From Ichthyophis bannanicus (Eukaryota > Chordata > Amphibia > Gymnophiona > Ichthyophiidae), in contig CM066031.1 of assembly GCA_033557465.1 (NCBI GenBank), forward strand, positions 1,443,054,163 through 1,443,118,162: a stretch of DNA of 64,000 nucleotides. Direction: 5' to 3'. Within the stretch, counting starts at the first letter, position 1. Each line of letters opens with the position of its first letter. The notes under the pieces are model-generated. The model made no database searches. It was given only the letters and a program-made list of their open reading frames with translations, and was not told the DNA's origin. A program made the position numbers and the translations under genes. Positions 52,766-63,060 of the stretch are shown piece after piece.

Positions 52766-53415
52766 CCGGATCACCTTCCTGCACAACCAGAGACCGAATC
52801 TCTAACACCAGAGCCACCACCCTCATCTCTAGCCTGTTGATCAGCCAAGTGGCTTCCTGTGGGTCCCACTGTCCCTGAGCAAAGTACCCATCGCAGTGGG
52901 CTATCCAGCCTACCAGACTGACATCTGTCATCAGTGGCGACTCAAGAGGCATTCCCTCCTCCAAATTTCCCGGGAGAAGCCATCACCTGAGCGCTCTTGG
53001 TCACTCGAAGACAAGGGAGTCTCTGCGACAAGGGACGCCTTTGGTGAGACCATCTGCAGAGTAATGCTCTCTGCAAGGGGCTCATGTGTGCTCTGGCCCA
53101 GGGCAAGAGCTCGAGCATCACAGTCATGGTTCCCAGCACCTGCCGATAATACCAGACCTTCGGCTCCAATATCCTTAGGAACTGCCTCACCAACCACCGC
53201 AGCCCCTGGGCCCAATGTCTTGGAAGGAAAACTTTCCCTACATGTGTGTCGAAGTGTGCTCCCAGATACTCGAGTTGCTGAGACGGCACTAGACGTCTTT
53301 GCCCTGTATTCCTTCCTTGCGCAGCGCTGCTCCTAGCACCATCATGACCCTGGTGAAGGTACGCAGGGCTGTTGCTAGTCCAAACGGCAAAGCTCAAAAT
53401 TGGAAATATTCCATC
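52766..53415 (-). mobile_element. DIRS fragment, RT/RNase H part
   Basis: The piece 52942-53397 reads QLEYLGAHFDTHVGKVFLPR, QGLRWLVRQFLRILEPK, YYRQVLGTMTVMLELLPWAR and LQRALLCRWSHQRRPLSQRL, the connector between RT and RNase H. The piece 52770-52964 adds LMTDVSLVGWIAHCDGYFAQ and TWLINRLEMRVVALVLEI with the first two RNase H acidic positions. It follows directly after the outer end of DIRS E, so it is a separate copy or a rearranged piece. Confidence 0.83.
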
Positions 53416-53429
53416 AGTTCAAAGTATAA

Positions 53430-53750
53430 GGTTGTTTTTTTTTTTTTGGAAAAGAAAAGAAAAGAACCGGCGGTACCGGTAAGCGTCGTGCGGAGGCAAA
53501 CGCGACCACAAGAAAACAATTTTAAAGACGGAATTTTCTGCGGTGACAGGGTATGGATCCTGCCGGCTCCGCGGAAAATGAAGAACTGAAGAGGGACAGC
53601 TGGAAAGGCGGGAAGGCAGCGCGTATGTGCTGAGGGATGCTCCCAAAAGCGTTCCTATTGGACACTGGGGAGCGTTCCCGCGCAGGCTCCGTCGGTACCG
53701 ACGATACCCATATATGAAGACTACATTCCTGCTTGTTCCTGGAGATCAGC
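53430..53750 (-). mobile_element. DIRS gag-side terminal fragment
   Basis: AAAGGCGGGAAGGCAGCGCG, CCGTCGGTACCGACGATACC and CATATATGAAGACTACATTC form a DIRS gag-side terminal block like those at 12165, 44205 and 52625. The inner side runs into a poly-T/GAAAA stretch at 53431-53465, and no gag is readable. The outer side abuts another RT fragment at about 53755. Confidence 0.75.
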
Positions 53751-53754
53751 GCTA

Positions 53755-54265
53755 GGCAATCCTCGACTTTTCTCTGGCAGGAAGACTCCACACAGAGTAC
53801 TGAAAACATGCTTCCAGGAACTCCACAGACCAGGAATGCAACAATTGGCTCTTCCCCAAATGATCACCTAGCCGAGGCTCAACAGAAAGTATCGCACTCT
53901 GGGAGCTACCCACGACACCTCTGAATGAGAATGGGCTTGGATGAGCCAGTAATCCAGATATGGGTGCACAAAAATATCTTGGTGCTGTAGCGCTGCAGAT
54001 GCCACCATCATGACCTTTGAGTACGTCCTTCAGGCAGTGAACAGTCTGAATGGAGGGGCGGCGAACTGAAGGCGAGAGCCAGGCATGACAAAACACAGAT
54101 ACTTTGCTGATCCCCCAGACTGGAATATGAAAATATGCCTCGGCCAAAGCCAGAGATGCTGGGAACCCCCTCTGCGCACCGCTTGTATCCTGGATCGCAA
54201 AGTTTCCAGCCCAAAAAACAAAGGGCACAAGCACTCGCAAAGGGAGCACAGAAACAGGTACGAGG
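53755..54265 (-). mobile_element. DIRS fragment, decayed RT
   Basis: Minus-strand traces: LPLRVLVPFVFWAGNFAIQD, then GFPASLALAEAYFHIPVWGI SKVSVFCHAWL read as consecutive segments (matching the LTEAYLHIPI region) and LSVEPRLGDHLG. Frame is lost repeatedly. It is the oldest-looking of the fragments in this tail-to-tail DIRS cluster. Confidence 0.65.
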
Positions 54266-54370
54266 CAAGTGGTATTGAAAAGACTTTATTGTGGACACAG
54301 AGGTCAAAACATAGGGAAACAAAGCTCAACACGGCCATGTTTCAGCGTGGCCTTAATCAGGGGCTAAAAT
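54266..54370. repeat. Penelope-like terminal motif
   Basis: GAAAAGACTTTATTGTGGAC, then CAACACGGCCATGTTTCAGC and GTGGCCTTAATCAGGGGC resemble the conserved sequence found at ends of vertebrate Penelope-like elements (an ACACGGCC-TGTTTCGGC type motif followed by CATCAGGGG). No PLE coding sequence is attached here. Confidence 0.5.
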
Positions 54371-54789
54371 AAATAAATATGAAAGTAAACTAAATGATAA
54401 AACCAATTATATATAGATAGCAAGAGCAAAATACACATACAAAAGTAAAACCATGTTATTCAAAGTAAAAACAAAAAGGCAGAGATTAAAAAATAATTGG
54501 AAAGCAGCAAATATAATAAATAAATATGGTAAAAACCATAAGAAACTAAGACAATGATACATAAATGATAAAATATAAATAACAGTTATGTTTAATTGTC
54601 TATGTGTACTTTGCCCATGGAGTTGCAAACAAAGGAAAGACCACGAAACTTAATAAGCAGCATTATTGGAAGGCAAATCGTGCCATCTGCAATTCCTGAA
54701 GAAGTGTCCAACAAAGGAAATTAAAAAAAACATGGTCAAATTTTTAAGTTATGGCAGAATAGGCCAGAATGTTCCTTCCGTATCGATCA
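54371..54789. other. No recognised feature
   Basis: Very A-rich sequence with many TAAA and ATAAA units and no coding similarity. It may belong to the Penelope-like fragment before it. Confidence 0.35.
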
Positions 54790-55185
54790 CCATTTATTTA
54801 TTTATTTATTTAGAATACATTTGTATACCGCAGCTTCCAGCGATCAGCAGCGGTTTGATTACAGATTGAAAATTGCCAAGTCAAGACAGAAATTTCGTAG
54901 TAACATTACATTGATTTGAAAGGAAAGCACGGCACACAGTAATAAAGAAAGCACGGCACACAGTAATAAGGTCATAGGAGAGGAGACAGAGATTTACATA
55001 TGTACATTTTTCCTAACAGGATTCCTGTTGCAAATTGTGACATCAAATTGTAATAGCACTGGAATAGATGAGTTTTCAGCTTTTTCCTGAAACAGATAGA
55101 ATACCTGCCCCTGTCCCAATTGTTTGGGGGCAGGGCATGGGCACCACTGTCTTCAGGAGAGGCAACTTATCCAAGATGATCTGCA
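54790..55185 (-). mobile_element. L2-like LINE 3' end
   Basis: The plus strand begins ATTTATTTATTTATTTATTT, then GAATACATTTGTATACCGCA and GCAGCGGTTTGATTACAGAT, the complement of an L2-like 3' tail. A 25-26 bp direct duplication (AAAGCACGGCACACAGTAAT, twice between 54923 and 54968) is present. Unique 3' UTR-like sequence follows up to the CR1 that starts at about 55190. Confidence 0.65.
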
Positions 55186-55527
55186 TAGAGGCGGCCAAGA
55201 AAGCAAATAGAATGCTAGGTATCATAAGGAAAGGAATGGAAAATAAAACAAAGGATATTATAATGCCTCTGTATCATTCCATGGTACGACCGCACCTTGA
55301 ATATTGTGTGCAATTCTGGTTGCCGTATCTTAAAAAGGATATAGCGTTATTAGAAAAGGTACAGAGAAGAGCCACCAAAATGGTAAAGGGGATGGAAGGC
55401 TACTCCTATGAAGAGAGGCTACAAAGGTTAGGGCTCTTCAACCTGGAAAAAGACACGGCTGAGGGGAGATATGATAGAGGTCTATAAATTAATGAATGGA
55501 GTGGAACGGGTAAACGTAGATCGATTG

Positions 55528-58366
55528 CACAGGTACACTAAAAAAATTTTTTTTTAAACTGCCTCTAATGTTTCGATTGATTTTTACGTTTTTTGGTGCG
55601 CTGAATCCAAATCTGGTAACCAATTTGCTCCATCACGTACAGATTTTTTGCTACATTGGGTTAGCAGTTTGAGGTGAACGTTTCAGATTGAGTGCGATCG
55701 AGATAAAAGTTTCTTGGATGAATTCTTTATACTAATTGTTTAGTAGTTATTCAAATAAGAATAAAGAAAATTGTAACAAGGCAGCACATAAGAATAGAGT
55801 AATGTCAACAAAACACACTGTGATGGTAGCAAAATTGTCTGCACTTAAAACAGCCACATACATGTGCACAAACATTGAGCATATAAGAGCGAGGTTAGAC
55901 ACAAAGCAAAGCAAAGAAATGTGCAAAAAATGTTTTACAGGTACGTATGTAAGAATAGAAAACGCAAACCGCACCATTGCAATACATGAAGACAAACACC
56001 CGATGGTGTGAAAATAAAATTCTAATAAATGAGATCCGACACTATGGTAATAACTAGCAAATTTTTATTTCAAAGTTTAGTAAAAACACGATATTTGTCA
56101 ACACAGTTTAGATTTTAAAGTCATTCTTGGGTCAATCAATCTCCTGGTGGGCCCGTTTCTTCTTCCCCCGAATGCTTCTCTTGGTGCGCTGCTTGGCGTA
56201 TTTTTCATCTGGGGTTTCCCGCAAGCAGCAACCAGCAGAAATCAGCCATCATAGTGGTGTTCCATCTTCCTTGGTACCTTCTCTCTGCGTCCTTGATGTC
56301 CTGGTGAAACCTTTCACCTTGTTCTTCACTGTACGCCCCCAAGGTTTCGGGAAAGTAGTTCACATGGGAGTGCAAGAAATGGACTTTCAGGCTCATGTTA
56401 CAGCCTTGTTCTTTGAAGGCATTGAGCATCCTGGCAACAATATCCTTATAGTTCTCATCCCGCCTGTTCCCCAAGAATTTGAGAACAACATCCTTGAAGG
56501 AATCCCAGGCTTCTTTTTCCTTCTCAGACATCGTTTCAGCGAATGCTCCATCTGAAATGAGTTTCCTTATATCAGGGCCAACAAACACTCCTTCCTTTAG
56601 CTTTGCTTCAGAAAGTCGGGGGAACTTTGAGCAAAGGTACCGAAAGCACTCACCATCTTTTGGAAGGGACTTGATGAATTGCTTAATGAGACCCAACTTA
56701 ATGTGGAGAGGTGGTAATAGAATTTTATCACGAGGTACCAAGCTCTCATGAAGAACATTTTTCTCACCGGGTCTCAAATACTCCCGAATTGGCCAGTCTT
56801 TTTTCCCCCAGTGTAGGTCGCGGGCCCGGCTATCCCACAAGCAAAGGAAGCAGGGATATTTGGTGAAACCGGATTGCTGCCCTAATAGCATGGATAGAAT
56901 TTTAAAGTCTCCACAAATCATCCACTTATGCTCATCATAACGAATCTTCTGAAGAATCAGGGCCAAATTCTCGTATTTTTCTTGGAGAATAACAGAGTGA
57001 GCAATAGGAACTGAAGCGAATGTGTTGCCATTATGAAGAAGAACACCTTTTATGCTGTCTTTTGACGAATCAATGAACAGCCGCCATTCAGCAGGATCAT
57101 ACTTGAGTTTAAACTTTTCCATCACTCCGTATATATTGTTGCAAAATACCAAATCTTCCTCTTTGCTGAAATACTTCAAAAATTGTGTCTCGCGGTTGCG
57201 GTACCAATAAAAAGTTGTTCCTGGTGACAATAGATTTTTCTGTTTAAGCCGAGAACCTAGCAGTTGGGCAGCATCTTTTGGGAGTCCTAAATCCCGGACT
57301 AAATCATTCAATTCAGCTTGAGAGAAAAGTTCAGGTTTCGGATATGGTTCAGTTTCAAACTCGGAAGTACTGGACTCATCGGGAAAAGCCATCTGATGAG
57401 TCTCATCATGATCAGAACCGTCCACACAAATATGATCCAAAGATTTTGGTGGTTCAGGCACAGGTACTTCGTTGCTATGAGGCATAGGCCTAATTGCTGA
57501 GGGAAGGTTGGGGTAACTTATTACGTTCTTATTTTTTAAGTTGTATCCCTTCACAGTGCAAGAGCAAAAATAGCAGTCACTGCTGTGGTCTCTTTGTTCA
57601 CACGCCACATCATAGGTATTCCGAAACGAAATGCTTGTTTTTTACCTTTCATCCATAAGCGTAGATCTTCCTCACATGTCTTGCACACTTTGTGAGGAGC
57701 CCACGGTTTGTCTTGATCGCCTAACTTCAAACCGAAATAGGCGAAATATACTTTTTTAATAAATGCAGAAATGTTCCTCTGCCGCTTTTTCACGGTATAT
57801 TCCCCACAAATAAAACAAAAACTGTCCGGAGAGTTGACGCAACCTCTGGCTCTGTGAGCCATCACAAATACACAGCACTGCAAACCACAACTGTAGTGAA
57901 CCACTTCGGAATAAAGCTGGATTACGACTGAGCAAACAAAAGGTAATAATGAACTTGCAAGAAACTGAAATTTGACAGGAACGTTCATGTCGCAACCACC
58001 GTGTTTGAGCGAGCGAACGAGGCGAGGCGAACAGGAAAGAACATGCGCCAGCGCGAGTACTGGATTTAGCCCCCCGCCTCCCAATTGTCCTGTTAATGTA
58101 TAAAATGAATACAAAACACTCTAAAATATCATGAGGGAGTGTTTCTAGTTAGTTAACCATTACAACCTCTATTTTGGGCCAAGAAAATAAACTGCAGTCG
58201 GCTAAAAAGAAATTATGTGAACATTCCTTATGTGGGTAAGAAATCTAATTTTGCAAGAAAACGTGACGTGATGGAACATTTTGTCTATTTTTCCTGGATT
58301 CAGCACCCCAAAATCTATAGGAATCAGTTGCAAAACTGGAGGCAGTTTTTTGGTAGTGTACCTGTG
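55528..58366 (-). mobile_element. Unclassified DNA transposon family, copy 2, 2839 bp, complete
   Basis: The ends are CACAGGTACACTA (55528) and its complement (ending 58366). Imperfect inverted similarity continues about 120 bp inward (AACTGCCTC, GTGC/GCGCTGAATCC, CCATCACGT). TTG flanks both sides (55525-55527 and 58367-58369). Removing the element and one TTG restores the CR1 reading GATCGATTGTTTACGCTATC, as in the uninterrupted copy near 12945. The transposase gene occupies 57862 to 56132 on the minus strand. The 3' UTR of about 600 bp holds a 91-codon opposite-strand frame. Confidence 0.92.
56132..57862 (-). pseudogene. Putative DDE transposase of copy 2, two frameshifts
   Basis: The start MAHRARGCVNSPDSFCFICG at 57862 aligns with copy 1. 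The frame runs to about 57595, shifts (2 bases extra after MMWR), is open through 57608-56205 (467 codons) and shifts once more near 56225, leaving a basic tail that ends at 56132. Conserved with copy 1: CFICG / HKVCKTC, DCYFCSC, LFIDSSKDSIKGVLLHNG, CGDFKILSMLLGQQ (Asp where copy 1 has Asn), YPCFLCLWDSR (CxxC kept), LLPPLHIKLGLIKQFIKSLP and GERFHQDIKDAERRYQGRW. The candidate D-D-E triad is complete. By eye about two thirds of residues are identical to copy 1. Confidence 0.82.
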
Positions 58367-58439
58367 TTGTTTACGCTATCAGAATATAGAAAGACTAGGG
58401 GACATGTAATGAAGCTACAGGGTAAACTATTTAAGACAT

Positions 58440-59482
58440 CTAGGAGTAAGGAGATCCTGGATTCTCTACAGGGAGAACTATTCAGGCAATTGGTAACAGA
58501 CCACACACGTGAAGGGGCCATACTGGACTTGGTGCTTACCAATGGTGAAAGTGTTTCTGATGTTGTAGTGGGAGATCATTTTGCATCCAGTGATCACCAG
58601 ATGGTGTGGTTCAGTATTAGGACTAGGGCTGTTAGAATCCATTCCAAGGTGAAGATCTTAGACTTTAGGAAGACTAACTTTGCGAAGATGGGCCAATACC
58701 TCAGGGAGTCATTAGTGGGATGGGAACAGCTGGGGGATGTAGAACAACAGTGGGCAAAACTGAAAGGGGGTATTTTAAAGGCAACCAACCTTTTTGTTAA
58801 AATGGTAAATAAAGGCAAAAGGAACAGGAGACCGCTATGGTTTTCGAAGGAAGTAGCTGAAAAAGTGAAGAAAAAGAGGGAGGCCTTCATGAAATACAAG
58901 AGATCACAGAGAAAGGAAGACAGGCATCTGTATTTGGAAAAACTTAGAGAAGCTAGCAAAGTAGTCAAGAAGGCAAAGATTCAAAAGGAGGAGGAAATAG
59001 CCAATGCAATAAAATGGGGAGATAAGACATTTTTCAGATATATTAGTGAGAAGAGGAAGGGCAAAAGTGGTATTGTCAGACTCAAGGGTACAGGGGGGGA
59101 ATATGTAGAAGCTGATAAGGATAAAGCGGAATTGCTTAACAAATATTTTTGTTCTGTGTTCACAGATGAAGAACCAGGAGCAGGACCTCAGAAAACACCC
59201 ACAAATAAGAACAGAAGCGAGGGACATCTTGAACAATTTTCAGAGGACTGTGTTCGTGAGAAACTAGCTCAACTTAAAGTAGACAAAGCGATGGGACCGG
59301 ATGGGATACACCCTAGAATACTGAGGGAACTTGGGGACGTTCTAGCAACTCCACTGACTGACCTTTTCAATGCCTCGTTGGAGTCGGGAGTGGTGCCAAA
59401 GGACTGGAGAGAGGCTCATGTGGTGCCTTTACACAAAAGGGAAGTAAGGATGTGGTTGAAAACTACAGGCCGGTTAGTTTAA
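58440..59482 (+). pseudogene. CR1 family B endonuclease end and connector
   Basis: An open frame encodes REGAILDLVLTNGESVSDVV and HFASSDHQMVWFSIRTRAV (the terminal SDH motif of APE endonucleases), a Lys-rich connector (KKVREAFMKYKRSQRKEDRH-like) and AMGPDGIHPRILRELGDVLA, the RT entry. The open frame nominally starts at 58217, but that first part belongs to transposon copy 2 and the family A CR1. It ends at 59482 by a one-base frame change relative to the RT frame. Confidence 0.85.
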
Positions 59483-60753
59483 CTTCAGTGGTGAGTAAAT
59501 TAATGGAAACGCTGTTGAAAGAGAAAATAGTGAGGTTTCTGGAGTCCAGCGGATTACAGGATCCGAGGCAGCATGGATTCACCAGAGGCAGGTCTTGTCA
59601 GACAAATCTGATTGATTTCTTTGACTGGGTGACCAGGGAGTTGGACCGAGGGAGAGCTCTAGATGTGGTGTATTTAGATTTCAGTAAAGCCTTTGACACT
59701 GTTCCTCACAGGCGACTTATAAACAAACTGAGCACCCTAGGGATGGACCCTAAAGTTACTGCTTGGGTTAGAAATTGGTTGGGTGGGAGGCGACAAAGAG
59801 TACAAGTAAATGGAGCTCACTCTGAGGAGAAGGATGTTACCAGTGGTGTGCCCCAGGGATCTGTCCTTGGTCCGATTCTTTTTAACATCTTTGTTAGTGA
59901 TATAGCGGAAGGGCTGTCGGGTAAGGATTGCCTCTTTGCGGATGATACCAAAATCTGCAATAAAGTAGACACCCAGGAAGGTGTAGATGGCATGAGGAGG
60001 GATCTAGCTAGGCTTGAAGAATGGTCTAGAATTTGGCAGCTGGGATTTAATGTTAAAAAATGTAAGGTCATGCATTTGGGCTGCAGCAATCCAAGGGAGC
60101 AATACAGCATAGGAGGTGAAGTACTTTTGTCCACTAAAGAAGAGCGGGACCTAGGCGTAGTTGTGTCCGATGATCTTAAAGTAGCTAAACAGGTAGAAAA
60201 GGCGACGGCAAAAGCTAGAAGGATGTTTGGGTGCATACGGAGAGGAATGGCTAGCAGAAAAAAGGAGGTGATAATGCCTCTGTATAAGTCTTTGGTGCGA
60301 CCTCATTTGGAGTATGGTGTGCAATTCTGGAGACCGCACCTTCAAAAGGATGTGAACAGGATGGAGTCGGTGCAGAGGGTTGCTACTAAGATGATTAGTA
60401 GTCTTCATTATAAAGCATATGAGGACAGACTTAAGGATCTTAATATGTATACCTTAGAGGAAAGGCGGGATAGAGGTGATATGATTGAGATGTTTAAATA
60501 CCTCCGTGGCATAAATGTTCAGGGAGAGAGCCTCTTTCAATTGAAAGCAAGTTCTGCGACGAGGGGACATGGGATGAGGGTGAAGGGAGATAGATTCAGG
60601 AGTGATATGCGGAAATATTTCTTTACGGAAACAGTAGTGGATCCGTGGAATAGTCTCCCAGTGGAGGTGGTAGAGATGAGGACAGTAACTGAATTCAAAA
60701 AAGCATGGGACCAACACAGAGGATCTCTAAAGCTAAAAAGTGGACTGTTGTAG
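59452..60753 (+). CDS. CR1 family B reverse transcriptase, open 433 codons
   Basis: The motifs in order are VENYRPVSLTSVVSKLMETL, QHGFTRGRSCQTNLIDFFDW, VYLDFSKAFDTVPHRRLINK (first catalytic Asp), TSGVPQGSVLGPILFNIFV, CLFADDTKICNKVDTQEG (FADD), LGVVVSDDLKVAKQVEKATA, MPLYKSLVRPHLEYGVQFWR and a terminal NSLPVEVVEMRTVTEFKKAW. All catalytic residues are present and no stop interrupts the domain. The true frame would begin upstream in the connector, one base out of phase, so the element is not intact. Confidence 0.9.
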   Translation: MVENYRPVSLTSVVSKLMETLLKEKIVRFLESSGLQDPRQHGFTRGRSCQTNLIDFFDWVTRELDRGRALDVVYLDFSKAFDTVPHRRLINKLSTLGMDPKVTAWVRNWLGGRRQRVQVNGAHSEEKDVTSGVPQGSVLGPILFNIFVSDIAEGLSGKDCLFADDTKICNKVDTQEGVDGMRRDLARLEEWSRIWQLGFNVKKCKVMHLGCSNPREQYSIGGEVLLSTKEERDLGVVVSDDLKVAKQVEKATAKARRMFGCIRRGMASRKKEVIMPLYKSLVRPHLEYGVQFWRPHLQKDVNRMESVQRVATKMISSLHYKAYEDRLKDLNMYTLEERRDRGDMIEMFKYLRGINVQGESLFQLKASSATRGHGMRVKGDRFRSDMRKYFFTETVVDPWNSLPVEVVEMRTVTEFKKAWDQHRGSLKLKSGLL

Positions 60754-61140
60754 TTGTTGTTATGGAAGGACAGACTAGATGGGCCTTGTGGTCTTTTTCT
60801 GTCATCATGTTTCTATGTAAATAAGAGAAAATATTTTTTCACTCAACGTGTAATCAAACTCTGGAATTTGTTACCAGAGAATATAGTAAGGGCTGTTAGT
60901 GTAGCTGGGTTTAAAAAAAGGTTTGGACAAGTTCCTGGAAGAAAGGTTCATAAACCATTATTAAAAAGGGGCCCAGGATATCAATGCTTGACCCAATACA
61001 AGCATTGAGGAACCTGTGTCTCTTGGGGATACTACTAGGTACGTATGACCTAGATTGGCCACTGTTGCAAACAGGATACTGGGCTTGGACGGACACTGGT
61101 CTGACCCAGTATGGCATATCTTATGTTCTTAGGCCCTATT

Positions 61141-62400
61141 GTTCGCAGACCCACAAGAGGAGAAGACACAAATGGCCAGGATTGGCTCTTTGCATTCCAG
61201 ACCATAGCTGCACTGAATGGGAACTAGAACTCAGCTATCTTTGGTGACCTTGGCCCATTCCTGAAGAACAGGCAAAGCCTGCCCCAACTGAGGAACCAGG
61301 GAATGGGCCCCAAACCTTCACTGCGTAAGCCCAGGAGGGTCCTCCTCTGGATGGAACCAGGTCCCTGGGCTCAAGCATTTGACGAAAGGACTGAGAATGA
61401 GCCAGAATTCCATAAGCAGAGGGGTAAAAAGGCTTTCCAGGCCAGTAGCAATTGAAGCCTCGAGACCCCCAGGAATCTGACCAGCATGCCCGTGAGGAGC
61501 AGGCAAAGACTAATGGAAAAGGGATTCCTGCCCACTTCACAGGCCCCTTGGACCCAGCCTCTGGAAGGTGGTAAGATGTTGTCTCACCCAGCTTCTATAA
61601 ATTGGACCCAACAGAAGCATCCCTCTAAGGTCAGATGGGCAACCGGGCTTTGGAAGATGAATCCGCTGCCATGTGTCCAAGCCAAGCCAATGCCGTGTCA
61701 CCATCAACAGGGCACAATCCCTGGCTGCTAGACATACTAGGTCGTACATGGCATCATAAAGGAAGACTGCAGCAGACTCCAAAAGAGGGGTAGAATAATT
61801 TGGCGGAAGAAACTAAATCCACTGGAGCAGAGTTCAAGACGTCAGGCCTGCACATACTGCCAACTAAAAAGACTAGCAGCAGCCGCAGTGAACAGGATCT
61901 TCAACACAAATCCACCTTTCAGTCCAGAGTATCCTTAAAGGACGATCCACCTTCCACAGAAATGATAGTTCGTCTAGTAACTGCCATAATCTGCATATCC
62001 ACCTTAGAAACATCAAATCACACAACGCACTCCTTCTCCAGGAAAGCTTGCATACTCTTATATACCTTAGCACCTAAAGTGGGGAGCTGGGGAATCCCAC
62101 TCTGACTGGAACTGGCCCTTAAGCACCTCCAGGAACAGGAAGATGGTAATATATTTCTGCACATCTTGCAGGAGGGGATGAATCCCGAGTTCCTGCTCCG
62201 TGCCTGAAGCAACCATCAAGCTCAAGGTGGATGAATCGCTACGAATCAACGCCTCCAGTTCCTCCTTCCAAAACAGTTCCTCCTTTGGCCTTCTCACAAT
62301 CCTCTGAAGGCAAAAGTACTTCTTTAAACATATCAGACAACTGAATCTAAGCCACAGTCCAAATCACAGACAGATCCCAGCTGATCCCCAGTTCTAAGGG
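61141..62400 (-). mobile_element. Decayed DIRS fragment, gag region
   Basis: The piece 61537-61782 reads MESAAVFLYDAMYDLVCLAA, RDCALLMVTRHWLGLDTWQR, then GMLLLGPIYRSW, matching the AYLADTFHDLVRIAA and RLLFGDDLDKL parts of other DIRS gags. The pieces 61873-62073 and 62067-62297 give decayed upstream parts (KEELFWKEELEALIRSDSST). It is bounded on the left by the CR1 end and is more diverged than DIRS A-D. Confidence 0.65.
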
Positions 62401-63060
62401 GCGCTTTTTGCTGGAGACGCTTAGCCATAGTCAAACAGGGCTTCCACTCTCAGCCTGCCCCGCATGAGACTGCATTTGGGGGAAAACCAGAGGCTGCAGA
62501 ATCTGAATTTCCATGCCAGAATGATCAGGTCTGTTGTAAAAAGGTAAAAGAAATCCAGGGAGGACAATCCGGACTCCAGAAGCTCTCCTCATGAAAAGGA
62601 CCTCCCTACTCCAAGGGACCCAGTCACTGTCTATCCCCTAGAGGACAGGGAGCAGCGCACAGCATGATAGCTAGAACCTCCAGCCAGCTGGTTATCCTTA
62701 ACCACAGCACAATCTGTCACCTCCTGCCCTTAGGAAGGCAAGGCCAGACTAACATCATCCCCCTACGATCCCTACAGGGACAACGCAGGGAAATGCCATG
62801 CTAGAAGAGCAGAGTCCAGAAGCTGGACTCCAGAAGCAAGGCACCTTGCTTGCCATAGGCTAAATAATGATTCCTGGAAAACGACAGAGTTAAGGCAAGT
62901 ATCACAACAGTGTGCACTAAGGTTGCAGCCCAAAGGCACACATTAACTGCGCCTTTACTGCAATGTGCATTACGGGCGCTAGGGTAGGAACATGCATTGG
63001 AGCCACTTGGGTGGAATGTGCATACAGACCATGTGACCAGCAAGCACACAATAGGAGAAA
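62401..63060. other. Mostly unassigned, possibly the start of the decayed DIRS
   Basis: No coding similarity is secure. The position upstream of the decayed gag suggests it could be its N-terminal region and terminus, but I see neither the zinc-finger array nor the terminal block found in other DIRS copies. Confidence 0.35.

Larger units (their letters stand above)
58440..60825 (+). mobile_element. CR1 LINE family B, 5'-truncated, well preserved
   Basis: It begins within the endonuclease and runs through a complete RT and C-terminal domain to a 3' UTR with GACAGACTAGATGGGCCTTG and CTGTCATCATGTTTCTATGT. It lies inside the family A CR1, whose sequence resumes at about 60825 with ATAAGAGAAAATATTTTTTC. 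The RT frame is intact over 433 codons with one frame change upstream. It is among the youngest-looking LINE copies in the window and the reference for 27883-30175. Confidence 0.92.
55190..61140 (+). mobile_element. CR1 family A element, 5'-truncated, split by two insertions
   Basis: Three colinear parts on the plus strand. First, 55190-55527 (KKANRMLGIIRKGMENKTKD, MVRPHLEYCVQFWLPYLKKD, MVKGMEGYSYEERLQRLGLF). Second, 58367-58439 (LFTLSEYRKTRGHVMKLQGK). Third, about 60825-61132 (YFFTQRVIKLWNLLPENIVR, then the 3' UTR ending CAGTATGGCATATCTTATGT). Together they rebuild the CR1 end seen at 12560-13260. The breaks are caused by transposon copy 2 (55528-58366) and a family B CR1 (about 58440-60825). 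Confidence 0.93.
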
